Shown: positions 1 to 4,794 of the stretch, piece by piece
Layout of the letters: each line of letters starts with the position of its first letter
How positions within the stretch are numbered: position 1 is the first letter of the stretch
Source: an uncultured Alistipes sp.
GTDB taxonomy: Bacteria > Bacteroidota > Bacteroidia > Bacteroidales > Rikenellaceae
Length of the DNA stretch: 7,348 bases
Assembly (NCBI GenBank): GCA_900769525.1
Contig: CAAGGY010000093.1
Coordinates: forward strand, 1 to 7,348
Reading direction: 5' to 3'
Position numbers and translations under genes: made by a program
Notes under the pieces: model-generated
Told to the model about the DNA's origin: nothing
The model's database searches: none
Seen by the model: the letters and a program-made list of their open reading frames with translations, nothing else

Positions 1-142
1 ATGATAGTGATTTATTGCTCAGGCTTCGCCCTGCGCTGATTTAAATAAGGAATCGGCTCTATGCGAGAATCATTGAGCCGATATGATAGTGATTTATTGC
101 TCGGGCTTCGCCCTGCGCTTTTTTATGGTATCGGCTCTATGC
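1..142. repeat. Two tandem copies of an ~80 bp intergenic repeat
   Basis: The block at 1-37 recurs at 83-119 with one difference (A21 versus G103). A second block, ATCGGCTCTATGC, occurs at 52-64 and again at 130-142. The spacer between the blocks is 14 nt in the first copy and 10 nt in the second, so the copies have drifted by a small indel. Each copy contains the GC-rich string GGCTTCGCCCTGCGCT, which can fold on itself (GGGC/GCCC in copy 2). No credible reading frame explains the conservation. The first copy begins at base 1, so more copies may lie to the left. What the repeat does is unknown; an intergenic REP-like element or duplicated flanking DNA of a tRNA gene are both possible. Confidence 0.85.
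52..82. repeat. Inverted repeat within the first repeat copy
   Basis: ATCGGCTC at 52-59 pairs perfectly with GAGCCGAT at 75-82 across a 15-nt loop. The second repeat copy keeps the shorter equivalent pairing GGCTC (133-137) with GAGCC (161-165), across 23 nt. The shared GGCTC/GAGCC pairing suggests that the fold, not only the sequence, is part of the repeat unit. No T-run follows, so it is not an obvious terminator. Confidence 0.6.
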
Positions 143-170
143 TTCGCCTTCGAATCCAGGGAGCCCAACT
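131..170 (+). other. tRNA 3'-end-like remnant (possible broken tRNA or att site)
   Basis: TTCGAAT at 149-155 matches a tRNA T-loop (T54-T55-C56-R-A58), followed by CCAGG (156-160) as the T-stem 3' strand, GAGCCCA (161-167) as an acceptor 3' strand and A168 as a discriminator; no CCA is encoded. A strong terminator starts at 171, as is usual after a tRNA gene. The bases before the loop (TCGCC, 144-148) cannot pair with CCAGG. TCGGCTC at 131-137 would pair with GAGCCCA at six of seven positions, but only 11 bases then remain for the D arm, anticodon arm and T-stem 5' strand. An intact tRNA is therefore excluded. Likely readings are an internally deleted tRNA or a tRNA-3' attachment-site scar; chance resemblance remains possible. 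Confidence 0.4.
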
Positions 171-201
171 AAAACGACTCTCATTTGAGGGTCGTTTTTT
201 T
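171..201 (+). terminator. Strong rho-independent terminator
   Basis: A 12-bp stem pairs 171-182 with 187-198 (one G-T wobble, 179/190) around the tetraloop ATTT, and the 3' arm runs into seven T at 195-201. The stem starts with AAAA and ends with TTTT, so it could also work in reverse. It directly follows the tRNA-like remnant and would end a transcript coming from the left. Confidence 0.9.
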
Positions 202-436
202 GTTTTATCCACATTTGGGCAAGAGGGTAGTCGTGCCGACCATTGTCGTGGCTGTGCATCTGTCTTTGATGCAAGCACTGTGCAAGATCGTGGCTCAACG
301 AAAAGAGAGTTTAATGAATTTAGGGAACTTAGAGAATTCAGAGTTCACTTTGCCAATGTTGTCATTGCACAGAAATCCCTAACTTCCCTAACCTCTCTAA
401 ATTCTCTAAAATATCAATCGAAAAATAGGCCTTAGT
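202..436. other. Gene-free spacer between terminator and cold-shock gene
   Basis: No credible gene is visible. The open frame running through here on the plus strand begins inside the 5' repeat, crosses the terminator and has low-complexity repeated tripeptides, so I treat it as non-coding. The stretch holds a small perfect hairpin (TGCATC 255-260 with GATGCA 268-273) and the larger inverted repeat listed separately. It is the 3' flank of the minus-strand cold-shock gene. Confidence 0.7.
319..410. repeat. Imperfect inverted repeat with purine-rich/pyrimidine-rich arms
   Basis: The left arm (319-335, made of TTAGGGAA and TTAGAGAA words) pairs with the right arm (394-410), with one G-T wobble (324/405) and one mismatch (328/401) in 17 positions. 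Weaker pairing continues inward to about 343/386. Each arm is also a short direct repeat: variants of TTAGRGA at about 8-9 bp spacing on the left, and CCCTAA/CTCTAA words on the right. The central loop is about 50 nt. It lies 27 bp past the stop of the minus-strand cold-shock gene and could fold in its 3' UTR, but there is no classical T-run. Its role is unknown. Confidence 0.65.
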
Positions 437-646
437 CTACCTCTTAGCTTGCACCTCGACATTGTGGGCCTCGGGGCGGCCATCGGCTGAGATAACAACG
501 TCGTAGCTGACGCACCAATTGTGCTTCAGCGTGCGGAAACCATCACTCTTGATGGCTGTATAGTGGACATAGACATCGACACCATCGCTACCCGTGATAA
601 AGCCGTAGCCTCGCTTGGCATCGAACCACTTGACACGTCCCTGCAT
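437..646 (-). CDS. Cold-shock-domain protein (CspA family)
   Basis: A 69-residue single-domain protein of the usual CspA size. The family folds as a five-stranded OB barrel that binds single-stranded RNA/DNA and melts RNA structure in the cytoplasm. The start is ATG at 646, giving the normal N-terminus MQGRVKWFDAKRGYGFI; the frame runs on upstream to a TTG at 706, but that extension fits no family member. Visible are W7 and F8, RNP1 (K11-G13-Y14-G15-F16-I17) and RNP2 as V25-Y-V-H28, with Tyr in place of the usual Phe. The segment after G36-F-R-T-L40 is odd: the usual E-G-Q turn is replaced by H42-N-W44, and C45 follows. The gene is divergent from the lipoprotein gene and appears monocistronic. 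Family assignment is firm; cold induction cannot be judged. Confidence 0.93.
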   Translation of the reverse strand: MQGRVKWFDAKRGYGFITGSDGVDVYVHYTAIKSDGFRTLKHNWCVSYDVVISADGRPEAHNVEVQAKR

Positions 647-678
647 AGCCAGAAATTTTATTTCGCATCGTAAAGTTA

Positions 679-707
679 CAAAATTTATTTCTTCGAGCAA
701 TACCAAA
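679..707 (-). promoter_or_regulatory. Weak candidate promoter for the cold-shock gene
   Basis: On the minus strand TTTG (707-704) is followed after 17 nt by AAATTTTG (686-679), which matches the Bacteroidetes -7 element TAnnTTTG except at its first base. The spacing is shorter than the usual 19-21 nt. Transcription would start near 673, leaving a leader of about 27 nt. It is the best candidate in the spacer for this strand, but not a good one. Confidence 0.3.
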
Positions 708-727
708 TTGCAATTTTTAGCGTTTTA

Positions 728-759
728 TTTGTAGAATCCTAAAATTTATTGTACATTTG
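728..759 (+). promoter_or_regulatory. Bacteroidetes-type sigma(ABfr) promoter for the lipoprotein/rSAM operon
   Basis: TTTG at 728-731 (-33 element) and TACATTTG at 752-759 (a perfect TAnnTTTG -7 element) are separated by 20 nt, the optimum for Bacteroides primary-sigma promoters. The predicted start of transcription is around 764-767, about 20 nt before the lipoprotein ATG. No Shine-Dalgarno sequence precedes that ATG, which is normal for this phylum. Confidence 0.75.
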
Positions 760-772
760 TACATTAGTACAA
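749..772. promoter_or_regulatory. GTAC-triplet palindrome overlapping the promoter: candidate operator
   Basis: TTGTAC at 749-754 and GTACAA at 767-772 are perfect inverse copies, centred on a third GTAC at 759-762, so GTAC occurs three times at exact 8-bp steps. The palindrome covers the whole -7 element and the predicted start site, where a bound repressor would block RNA polymerase. Three base pairs on each side of the centre (755-757 with 764-766) do not match. The sequence is AT-rich, so coincidence is not excluded, and no regulator gene lies next to it. Confidence 0.45.
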
Positions 773-784
773 AAAATGTAACCT

Positions 785-1117
785 ATGAATATGAAGTGGA
801 AGATAGCTTTGCTCACGTTGCTCGGTTTCTCAACAGCTGCGTGCTGCAACACAAAGAAGTTGGGTAAGAGTGATGATGCTCCAAAGAGTGGCGTGGAGAG
901 CGAGACTGAGGATCCACGCATCATGCTCATGTATGGCGTGCCATTTCCTGATGGTCAGGTGGCTCGTCCTGTTGAGGATACAACCGTAGCTCCTGATGCC
1001 GAAGGCGTGAAGTTCCCTGATGGTAGAATTGTTCACCCTATAAGCGAGGAGGAGGCTAAGCGTCGCATCGAGGAGCTTAAGGCCGAGGAGGCTGCAAAGG
1101 CTGAGAAGAAGGAGTAG
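785..1117 (+). CDS. Small putative lipoprotein of the rSAM/lipoprotein system
   Basis: A 110-residue predicted lipoprotein. The N-terminus has K4/K6, a hydrophobic stretch (7-19) and a lipobox ending T17-A18-A19-C20, with C21 as second choice. After a Ser/Asp/Lys-rich linker comes L-M-Y-G (48-51), a Y-G-x-P motif I associate with radical-SAM-linked putative lipoproteins of Bacteroidales. Two imperfect copies of G-V-x-F-P-D-G-x(4)-P-x-x-acidic follow at 51-65 and 74-88. The C-terminus (88-110) is Glu/Lys/Ala-rich and probably helical. I see no beta-rich carboxypeptidase-regulatory-like domain, which many relatives have as I remember them, so this seems a minimal form. It is the first gene of a two-gene operon, 32 bp before the radical SAM gene, and may be that enzyme's substrate; this is inference. 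The start could also be M3 (791). Confidence 0.82.
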   Translation: MNMKWKIALLTLLGFSTAACCNTKKLGKSDDAPKSGVESETEDPRIMLMYGVPFPDGQVARPVEDTTVAPDAEGVKFPDGRIVHPISEEEAKRRIEELKAEEAAKAEKKE

Positions 1118-1149
1118 CTATTTGCTATTAATAAATCAATTGACAACAG

Positions 1150-2223
1150 GTGAAAGGTAGACGTATAGGATTGCGTAAATACTTGGCTCTTAAGCTGTTT
1201 AAGAGCGTTAGGGAGCAGGTTGTCGAGCGTCATTCGTTGCGTACACTCTTCTGGGAGTGTACGCTTCGTTGTAATCTTAGGTGTAGGCATTGTGGCAGTG
1301 ACTGTCGTACCGACTCGGAGTTGCGTGATATGCCTTTGGAGGATTTCTTACATGTGCTCGACACTGAGGTTACGCCAAATGTTGACCCTGCGAGGGTGCT
1401 TATCATCTTCTCTGGTGGAGAGGTGTTGGTGCGTGACGACTTGGAGCGTGCTGGCGAGGAGGTCACACGACGTGGCTATAAGTGGGGCATGGTGACAAAC
1501 GGCATGGCACTCACCCCCAAGCGCTTTGAGGCTCTACTCAAGGCGGGACTTAGCTCTGTCTCTGTGAGCTTCGATGGCTTTGAGCCTATACACAACGCCA
1601 TTCGTCAGAACCCATTAAGCTACGAGCGTGCGCTCTCGGCACTGCGCCTTATTCGTGATTCGGGTATCGCCTACGACGCCATTACGTGTGTCACTCCAGA
1701 GCTTGTCGGTCGTCTTGATGAGTGGAAGGAACTACTTATTAGTGAGGGTATTAAGAGCTGGCGCATCTTCTCTATATTCCCTGCTGGACGTGCTAAGCGT
1801 GATGATAAACTCCACCTCTCGGCCGAGGATTTTAGAGCCGTTATGGAGTTTATTCGCAACACTCGTCGTGAGGGTCGCATTAATCTAAACTACGCCTGTG
1901 AGGGCTTCCTCGGAGGCTACGAGAGTGAGGTGCGTGACCACTTCTATATGTGTGCTGCGGGCATTAATGTAGCCTCGATACGTGTCAATGGCGATATCTC
2001 GGGTTGCACCAGCGTGCGTGCTAACTACACACAGGGAAACATCTACACAGATAGCTTCTGGGGTGTGTGGCAGAGCCGCTTTGAGAAGTTCCGCAACCGT
2101 GAGTGGGCCAAGACCGACGAGTGTAAAGATTGCAAGGCGTGGCAATTCTGCGAGGGTGGCGGTATGCATCTACGAGACGATGAGGGTAAACTTATGTATT
2201 GTCACTACAAAATGCTAAAGTAG
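1150..2223 (+). CDS. Radical SAM/SPASM enzyme of the rSAM/lipoprotein system
   Basis: A 357-residue radical SAM enzyme. C41-x3-C45-x2-C48 binds the [4Fe-4S] cluster that cleaves S-adenosylmethionine; S88-G-G-E91 is the SAM-binding loop, and V139-S-F-D142 fits a TIM-barrel strand. The C-terminal third is SPASM-like, with cysteines 250, 268, 286, 325, 328, 334 and 351 (C325-x2-C328-x5-C334 typical) for auxiliary clusters, as in peptide-modifying maturases. Extra cysteines C37 and C52 flank the core motif. The N-terminus up to F34-W-E-C-T-L-R and the run C334-E-G-G-G-M-H-L-R match my memory of the family called 'radical SAM enzyme, rSAM/lipoprotein system'. GTG at 1150 is the only plausible start: TGA at 1141 closes the frame nine bases upstream. 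The pairing suggests it modifies the lipoprotein before export. The reaction is unknown to me. Confidence 0.93.
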   Translation: MKGRRIGLRKYLALKLFKSVREQVVERHSLRTLFWECTLRCNLRCRHCGSDCRTDSELRDMPLEDFLHVLDTEVTPNVDPARVLIIFSGGEVLVRDDLERAGEEVTRRGYKWGMVTNGMALTPKRFEALLKAGLSSVSVSFDGFEPIHNAIRQNPLSYERALSALRLIRDSGIAYDAITCVTPELVGRLDEWKELLISEGIKSWRIFSIFPAGRAKRDDKLHLSAEDFRAVMEFIRNTRREGRINLNYACEGFLGGYESEVRDHFYMCAAGINVASIRVNGDISGCTSVRANYTQGNIYTDSFWGVWQSRFEKFRNREWAKTDECKDCKAWQFCEGGGMHLRDDEGKLMYCHYKMLK

Positions 2224-2236
2224 AAGTTGTATAGCA

Positions 2237-2305
2237 AGGCTACTTTGGCGTTAGACTCGCACTCAAAATCCTCACATACGTTATGTATCCAGGCTCCTTT
2301 GGCGT
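2237..2305. repeat. Short direct repeat downstream of the rSAM gene
   Basis: AGGCTACTTTGGCGT (2237-2251) and AGGCTCCTTTGGCGT (2291-2305) differ at one of 15 positions and lie 54 bp apart. Between them is a small inverted repeat, ACATA/TATGT, around 2275-2287. The block lies between the rSAM stop and the hairpin terminator and has no coding potential. It may be one member of a dispersed intergenic repeat family; only this pair is seen in the window. Confidence 0.55.
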
Positions 2306-2318
2306 ACCTTATATATAG

Positions 2319-2345
2319 TAATGGGCTGTTGTCAACAGCCCATTA
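2319..2345. terminator. Hairpin terminator between converging operons
   Basis: A perfect 12-bp stem (2319-2330 with 2334-2345) encloses a 3-nt loop. It lies 95 bp past the rSAM stop and 4 bp past the response-regulator stop on the other strand. The T-tract is poor on the plus side (TTCATT) and absent on the minus side, but the symmetric stem between two converging genes fits a bidirectional terminator. Confidence 0.7.
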
Positions 2346-2349
2346 TTCA

Positions 2350-3000
2350 TTAGATCTCTACCAAGCGGTTTTTGATTGCATAAACCACAAGGTTTGCCGT
2401 ATTTTTGCATCCTGTCTTTTCGAGGATATTGGCACGGTGCTTGTCTACCGTACGCTTTGAGATAAATAGCTTGTCAGCAATCTCCTGATTCGATAGGCCA
2501 CGGCACACCTCGACCAAGATCTCAATCTCACGCTCCGAGAGTGCATCTTCATCGTTCGATGCGGTTGTTGCCAGGCGGCTCATATTGCGCGTCATCGAGT
2601 CGAGAAGTGCTGAGCTAAAGTAGCTATCGCCATTCATGGCACTATCTACCGCGGCGTAGACCTCCTCGATGTCGGAGTCCTTGAGCAGGAAGCCTGAGGC
2701 TCCGCACTCAACCATGAGCGAGTAGAAGTGTTCGTCACCATACATCGACAGGGTGATGATTCGTAGCTCAGGGCGTGTAGCAAGGGCTCGACGTGTGGTC
2801 TCCGAACCATCGATACCAGGCATAGAGATATCCATAAACACAACATCTATATCGGTATGAGGCATGATTGCAAGGAACTCTTCGCCACTGCCAACATCGG
2901 CCACCACCTCATAGTTTGGGTGCTGTGATAGTAGTCCTACAAGACCACTGCGAAAGAGTGTATGGTCGTCTACAAGTGCGATTTTAACTTTTCTCTCCAT
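2350..3000 (-). CDS. NarL/FixJ-family response regulator
   Basis: A 216-residue DNA-binding response regulator, full length. The receiver domain (about 5-120) shows the acidic pair D11-D12, phosphoacceptor D57 in V-F-M-D-I-S-M-P, switch residue S85 and K107 in F-L-L-K-D. After a short linker, a LuxR/GerE helix-turn-helix (about 152-214) carries L154-S-E-R-E-I, the turn L169-S-N-Q-E-I-A and recognition helix I180-S-K-R-T-V-D-K-H-R. Phosphorylation at D57 is expected to promote dimerisation and DNA binding. Its ATG (3000) lies inside the end of the kinase gene with a 17-bp overlap, so the two are translationally coupled and very probably cognate. It is the last gene of the minus-strand cluster. 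Target genes cannot be told from the sequence. Confidence 0.95.
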   Translation of the reverse strand: MERKVKIALVDDHTLFRSGLVGLLSQHPNYEVVADVGSGEEFLAIMPHTDIDVVFMDISMPGIDGSETTRRALATRPELRIITLSMYGDEHFYSLMVECGASGFLLKDSDIEEVYAAVDSAMNGDSYFSSALLDSMTRNMSRLATTASNDEDALSEREIEILVEVCRGLSNQEIADKLFISKRTVDKHRANILEKTGCKNTANLVVYAIKNRLVEI

Positions 3001-3991
3001 TTCTTTCCTTTATCTTTATTCGTCGAAGCTCTCGATTTGACAGTTGTAACATTTTAGTTGTTGTCGAAACAACGATATGCGCCTTTGTGCCCTCGCCCTT
3101 GCTACTTGTTAGGCGAAACTTGCCGCTTAGCGACTGCACACGTGAGCGGATATTTGATAGTCCCATGCCGCTATCCTCCACATTGCTTGTATCGAAGCCG
3201 CAGCCGTTGTCCGAGTAGTCAAGTGTGAGGTTATCGTTGTCATGGTTGAGCGATAGCTCAATCTCGCTGCACCCTGAGTGCTTGAGCGAGTTGTTTATAA
3301 GCTCGCAGACAACACGGTAGATTATAACCTCGATGTTAGAGTCGAAACGCTGGTCACGTAGCGTGGTTTTAAAATCAATCTTTACGTCGTGTAGCGATGT
3401 TGTTCTATCGACAAAGTTCTTTATTCCACGCATTAGGCCGAAGTTAATCAGCACGTGTGGCGAGAGGTTGTTCGAGATATCTCTAAGCGAGCGTATAGCC
3501 TCGTCAATAACAGCCGCAGTATTCTGCAATGTTGCACGATCACGGTCGTTAAGCTCCGAGCGAGAGAGTGCAGAAAGCGACATCTTCGCCGAAGAGAGTA
3601 GCGGGCCGAGGCCGTCGTGAAGCTCACGAGAGATAGATGCTCGTGAACGCTCCTCGGTGCGGAGTACAGCCGTCATAAGGCGGTTCTCGAGCAGGCGACG
3701 GTGGTAGGTCATTCTGTCAACGTGGTTGACGAGTAGTCGTGCGCACACCACACCAGTAGAGAAGCATATTGAGACGATGATACCTGTCCAGGCGAGCGTG
3801 AAGTTCGACACATCAGCACCATCGAATATCTTGAGTTGTAGCACTCGCTCGACGCTAAGAGCTAAGAGACCGATGATGCACGATATCCACAAAGCACTAT
3901 ACTTGGTCTCACGCACAAGGTGTATGGCAATGACCATCGCCACAAGCTGCATAGCGATGGATACAACCATTAGTATCTCGACACCTGACAT
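2984..3991 (-). CDS. Membrane sensor histidine kinase (HisKA_3 type)
   Basis: A 335-residue kinase of the NarX/DesK-like group. Three hydrophobic segments (about 5-26, 33-53, 66-88) are joined by very short loops, leaving no extracytoplasmic sensor domain, so it probably senses within or at the membrane. A helical linker (91-115) leads to the HisKA_3 dimerisation box R122-E-L-H125-D-G-L-G, with H125 the likely phosphorylated residue. The HATPase domain has the N box E230-L-I-N-N-S-L-K, G1 D261-N-G-C-G-F and G2 G275-M-G-L-S-N-I. A basic tail (310-335) follows. The start ATG at 3991 lies 9 bp after the surE stop. The response regulator overlaps its 3' end and is the presumed partner. The signal is unknown; its place behind rodA/mrdA suggests an envelope cue, which is inference. 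Confidence 0.94.
   Translation of the reverse strand: MSGVEILMVVSIAMQLVAMVIAIHLVRETKYSALWISCIIGLLALSVERVLQLKIFDGADVSNFTLAWTGIIVSICFSTGVVCARLLVNHVDRMTYHRRLLENRLMTAVLRTEERSRASISRELHDGLGPLLSSAKMSLSALSRSELNDRDRATLQNTAAVIDEAIRSLRDISNNLSPHVLINFGLMRGIKNFVDRTTSLHDVKIDFKTTLRDQRFDSNIEVIIYRVVCELINNSLKHSGCSEIELSLNHDNDNLTLDYSDNGCGFDTSNVEDSGMGLSNIRSRVQSLSGKFRLTSSKGEGTKAHIVVSTTTKMLQLSNRELRRIKIKERNGEKS
3006..3010 (-). promoter_or_regulatory. Shine-Dalgarno for the response regulator
   Basis: AAGGA sits 5 nt before the regulator ATG, inside the kinase coding sequence. Most starts in this window lack such a site, so here it supports the ATG at 3000 and reinitiation or coupling after the kinase. Confidence 0.6.
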
Positions 3992-3995
3992 AGCA

Positions 3996-4002
3996 CCCCC
4001 TT
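3996..4002 (-). promoter_or_regulatory. SD-like sequence for the histidine kinase
   Basis: AAGGGGG, which includes two bases of the surE stop codon, lies 4 nt before the kinase ATG. It supports the chosen start and coupled translation with surE. Confidence 0.5.
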
Positions 4003-4780
4003 ACTTGATTACTCCATCGAGGCTTCGAAGCATACCATAGTCGGTCATGTCGACCTGCACGGGTACTACGGCAACATATCTGTGTGCCAATGCCCACTCG
4101 TCTGTATCCTCGGCCTCGGGCTCAGCATTCTGGAATGCTCCCGTAAGCCAGAAGTAGTCACGGCCGTGTGGATCTTGGCGTGCGTAGAAGTCCTCACGCC
4201 AGAAGCCTCGTGTTTGGCGGCATAGACGGATACCCTGAATCTGCTCAGCCGAGCAGCGTGGGAAGTTGACATTTAGACACAAGGGGCGGGGTAGTGAGGC
4301 CTCGCTCTCAAGTATCGAAGCTATAATCTTGCGGCCATACTCCACAGCACCCTCAAAGTCGGCATCTGGGTCGTGGTCGTCGAGCGAAAGGCCAATAGAT
4401 GGCACTCCATAGAAGCTGCCCTCAATAGCTGCGCCCATAGTTCCTGAGTACATGACGTTAACCGCAGCGTTAGAGCCGTGGTTGATACCAGAGATTACAA
4501 GGTCTACCCTCTCGTTAGCGAAGAAGTGGTCGAAGGCTATCTTAGCGCAGTCGACAGGTGTGCCCGAGAAGGCGTAGATCTCCACACCCTCACGCTGCTC
4601 AACCTGGCGTAGGAAGAGTGGCTGGTTGATGGTTATGGCCTGACTCATGCCACTCTGCACCCTATCTGGGGCGATGGCGATGACACGGCCAAACTCGCTG
4701 GCGAGCTCGACTAAACAACGAAAGCCCTTCGAGAGGTAGCTGTCGTCGTTGGTAAGAAATATAAGTCGTTGTTTCTGCAT
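4001..4780 (-). CDS. surE: 5'/3'-nucleotidase SurE
   Basis: A 259-residue SurE, close to the usual length of about 250. SurE proteins are cytosolic metal-dependent phosphatases that dephosphorylate nucleoside 5'- and 3'-monophosphates and, in some species, short polyphosphate. The metal site is complete: T10-N-D12-D13 at the N-terminus, Q42-S43-G-M-S46, and S97-G-I-N100-H-G-S-N. The segment V107-M-Y-S-G-T-M-G-A-A-I-E-G is also characteristic. ATG at 4780 places N-D-D where the family has it. The gene sits 14 bp after rodA and 9 bp before the histidine kinase gene, in the same direction, so it is probably in the elongasome operon. Its link to wall synthesis is not obvious; it may simply be housekeeping. 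No missing residues were seen. Confidence 0.97.
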   Translation of the reverse strand: MQKQRLIFLTNDDSYLSKGFRCLVELASEFGRVIAIAPDRVQSGMSQAITINQPLFLRQVEQREGVEIYAFSGTPVDCAKIAFDHFFANERVDLVISGINHGSNAAVNVMYSGTMGAAIEGSFYGVPSIGLSLDDHDPDADFEGAVEYGRKIIASILESEASLPRPLCLNVNFPRCSAEQIQGIRLCRQTRGFWREDFYARQDPHGRDYFWLTGAFQNAEPEAEDTDEWALAHRYVAVVPVQVDMTDYGMLRSLDGVIK

Positions 4781-4794
4781 AGTTGTATTTATTA

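Noticed and set aside
1..142. CRISPR array
   Set aside because: Only two copies, with internal variable spacing and no regular short repeat plus unique spacers; no cas genes in the window.
131..170. Intact tRNA gene
   Set aside because: The T-stem 5' strand does not pair and there is no room for D and anticodon arms.
61..435. Plus-strand open frame of 124 codons
   Set aside because: It starts in a repeat, runs through a strong intrinsic terminator and ends in low-complexity tripeptides made by the purine/pyrimidine inverted repeat; no domain is recognisable.
647..706. N-terminal extension of the cold-shock protein from TTG at 706
   Set aside because: The family starts at M-Q/K-G; the extension is AT-rich leader sequence containing the only candidate promoter for the gene.
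1033..1290. Minus-strand frame over the lipoprotein end and rSAM start
   Set aside because: It is antisense to two well-supported genes and shows no family features.
4781..4794. Separate promoter in front of surE
   Set aside because: The gap is only 14 bp and I saw no convincing TTTG/TAnnTTTG pair at the rodA end.
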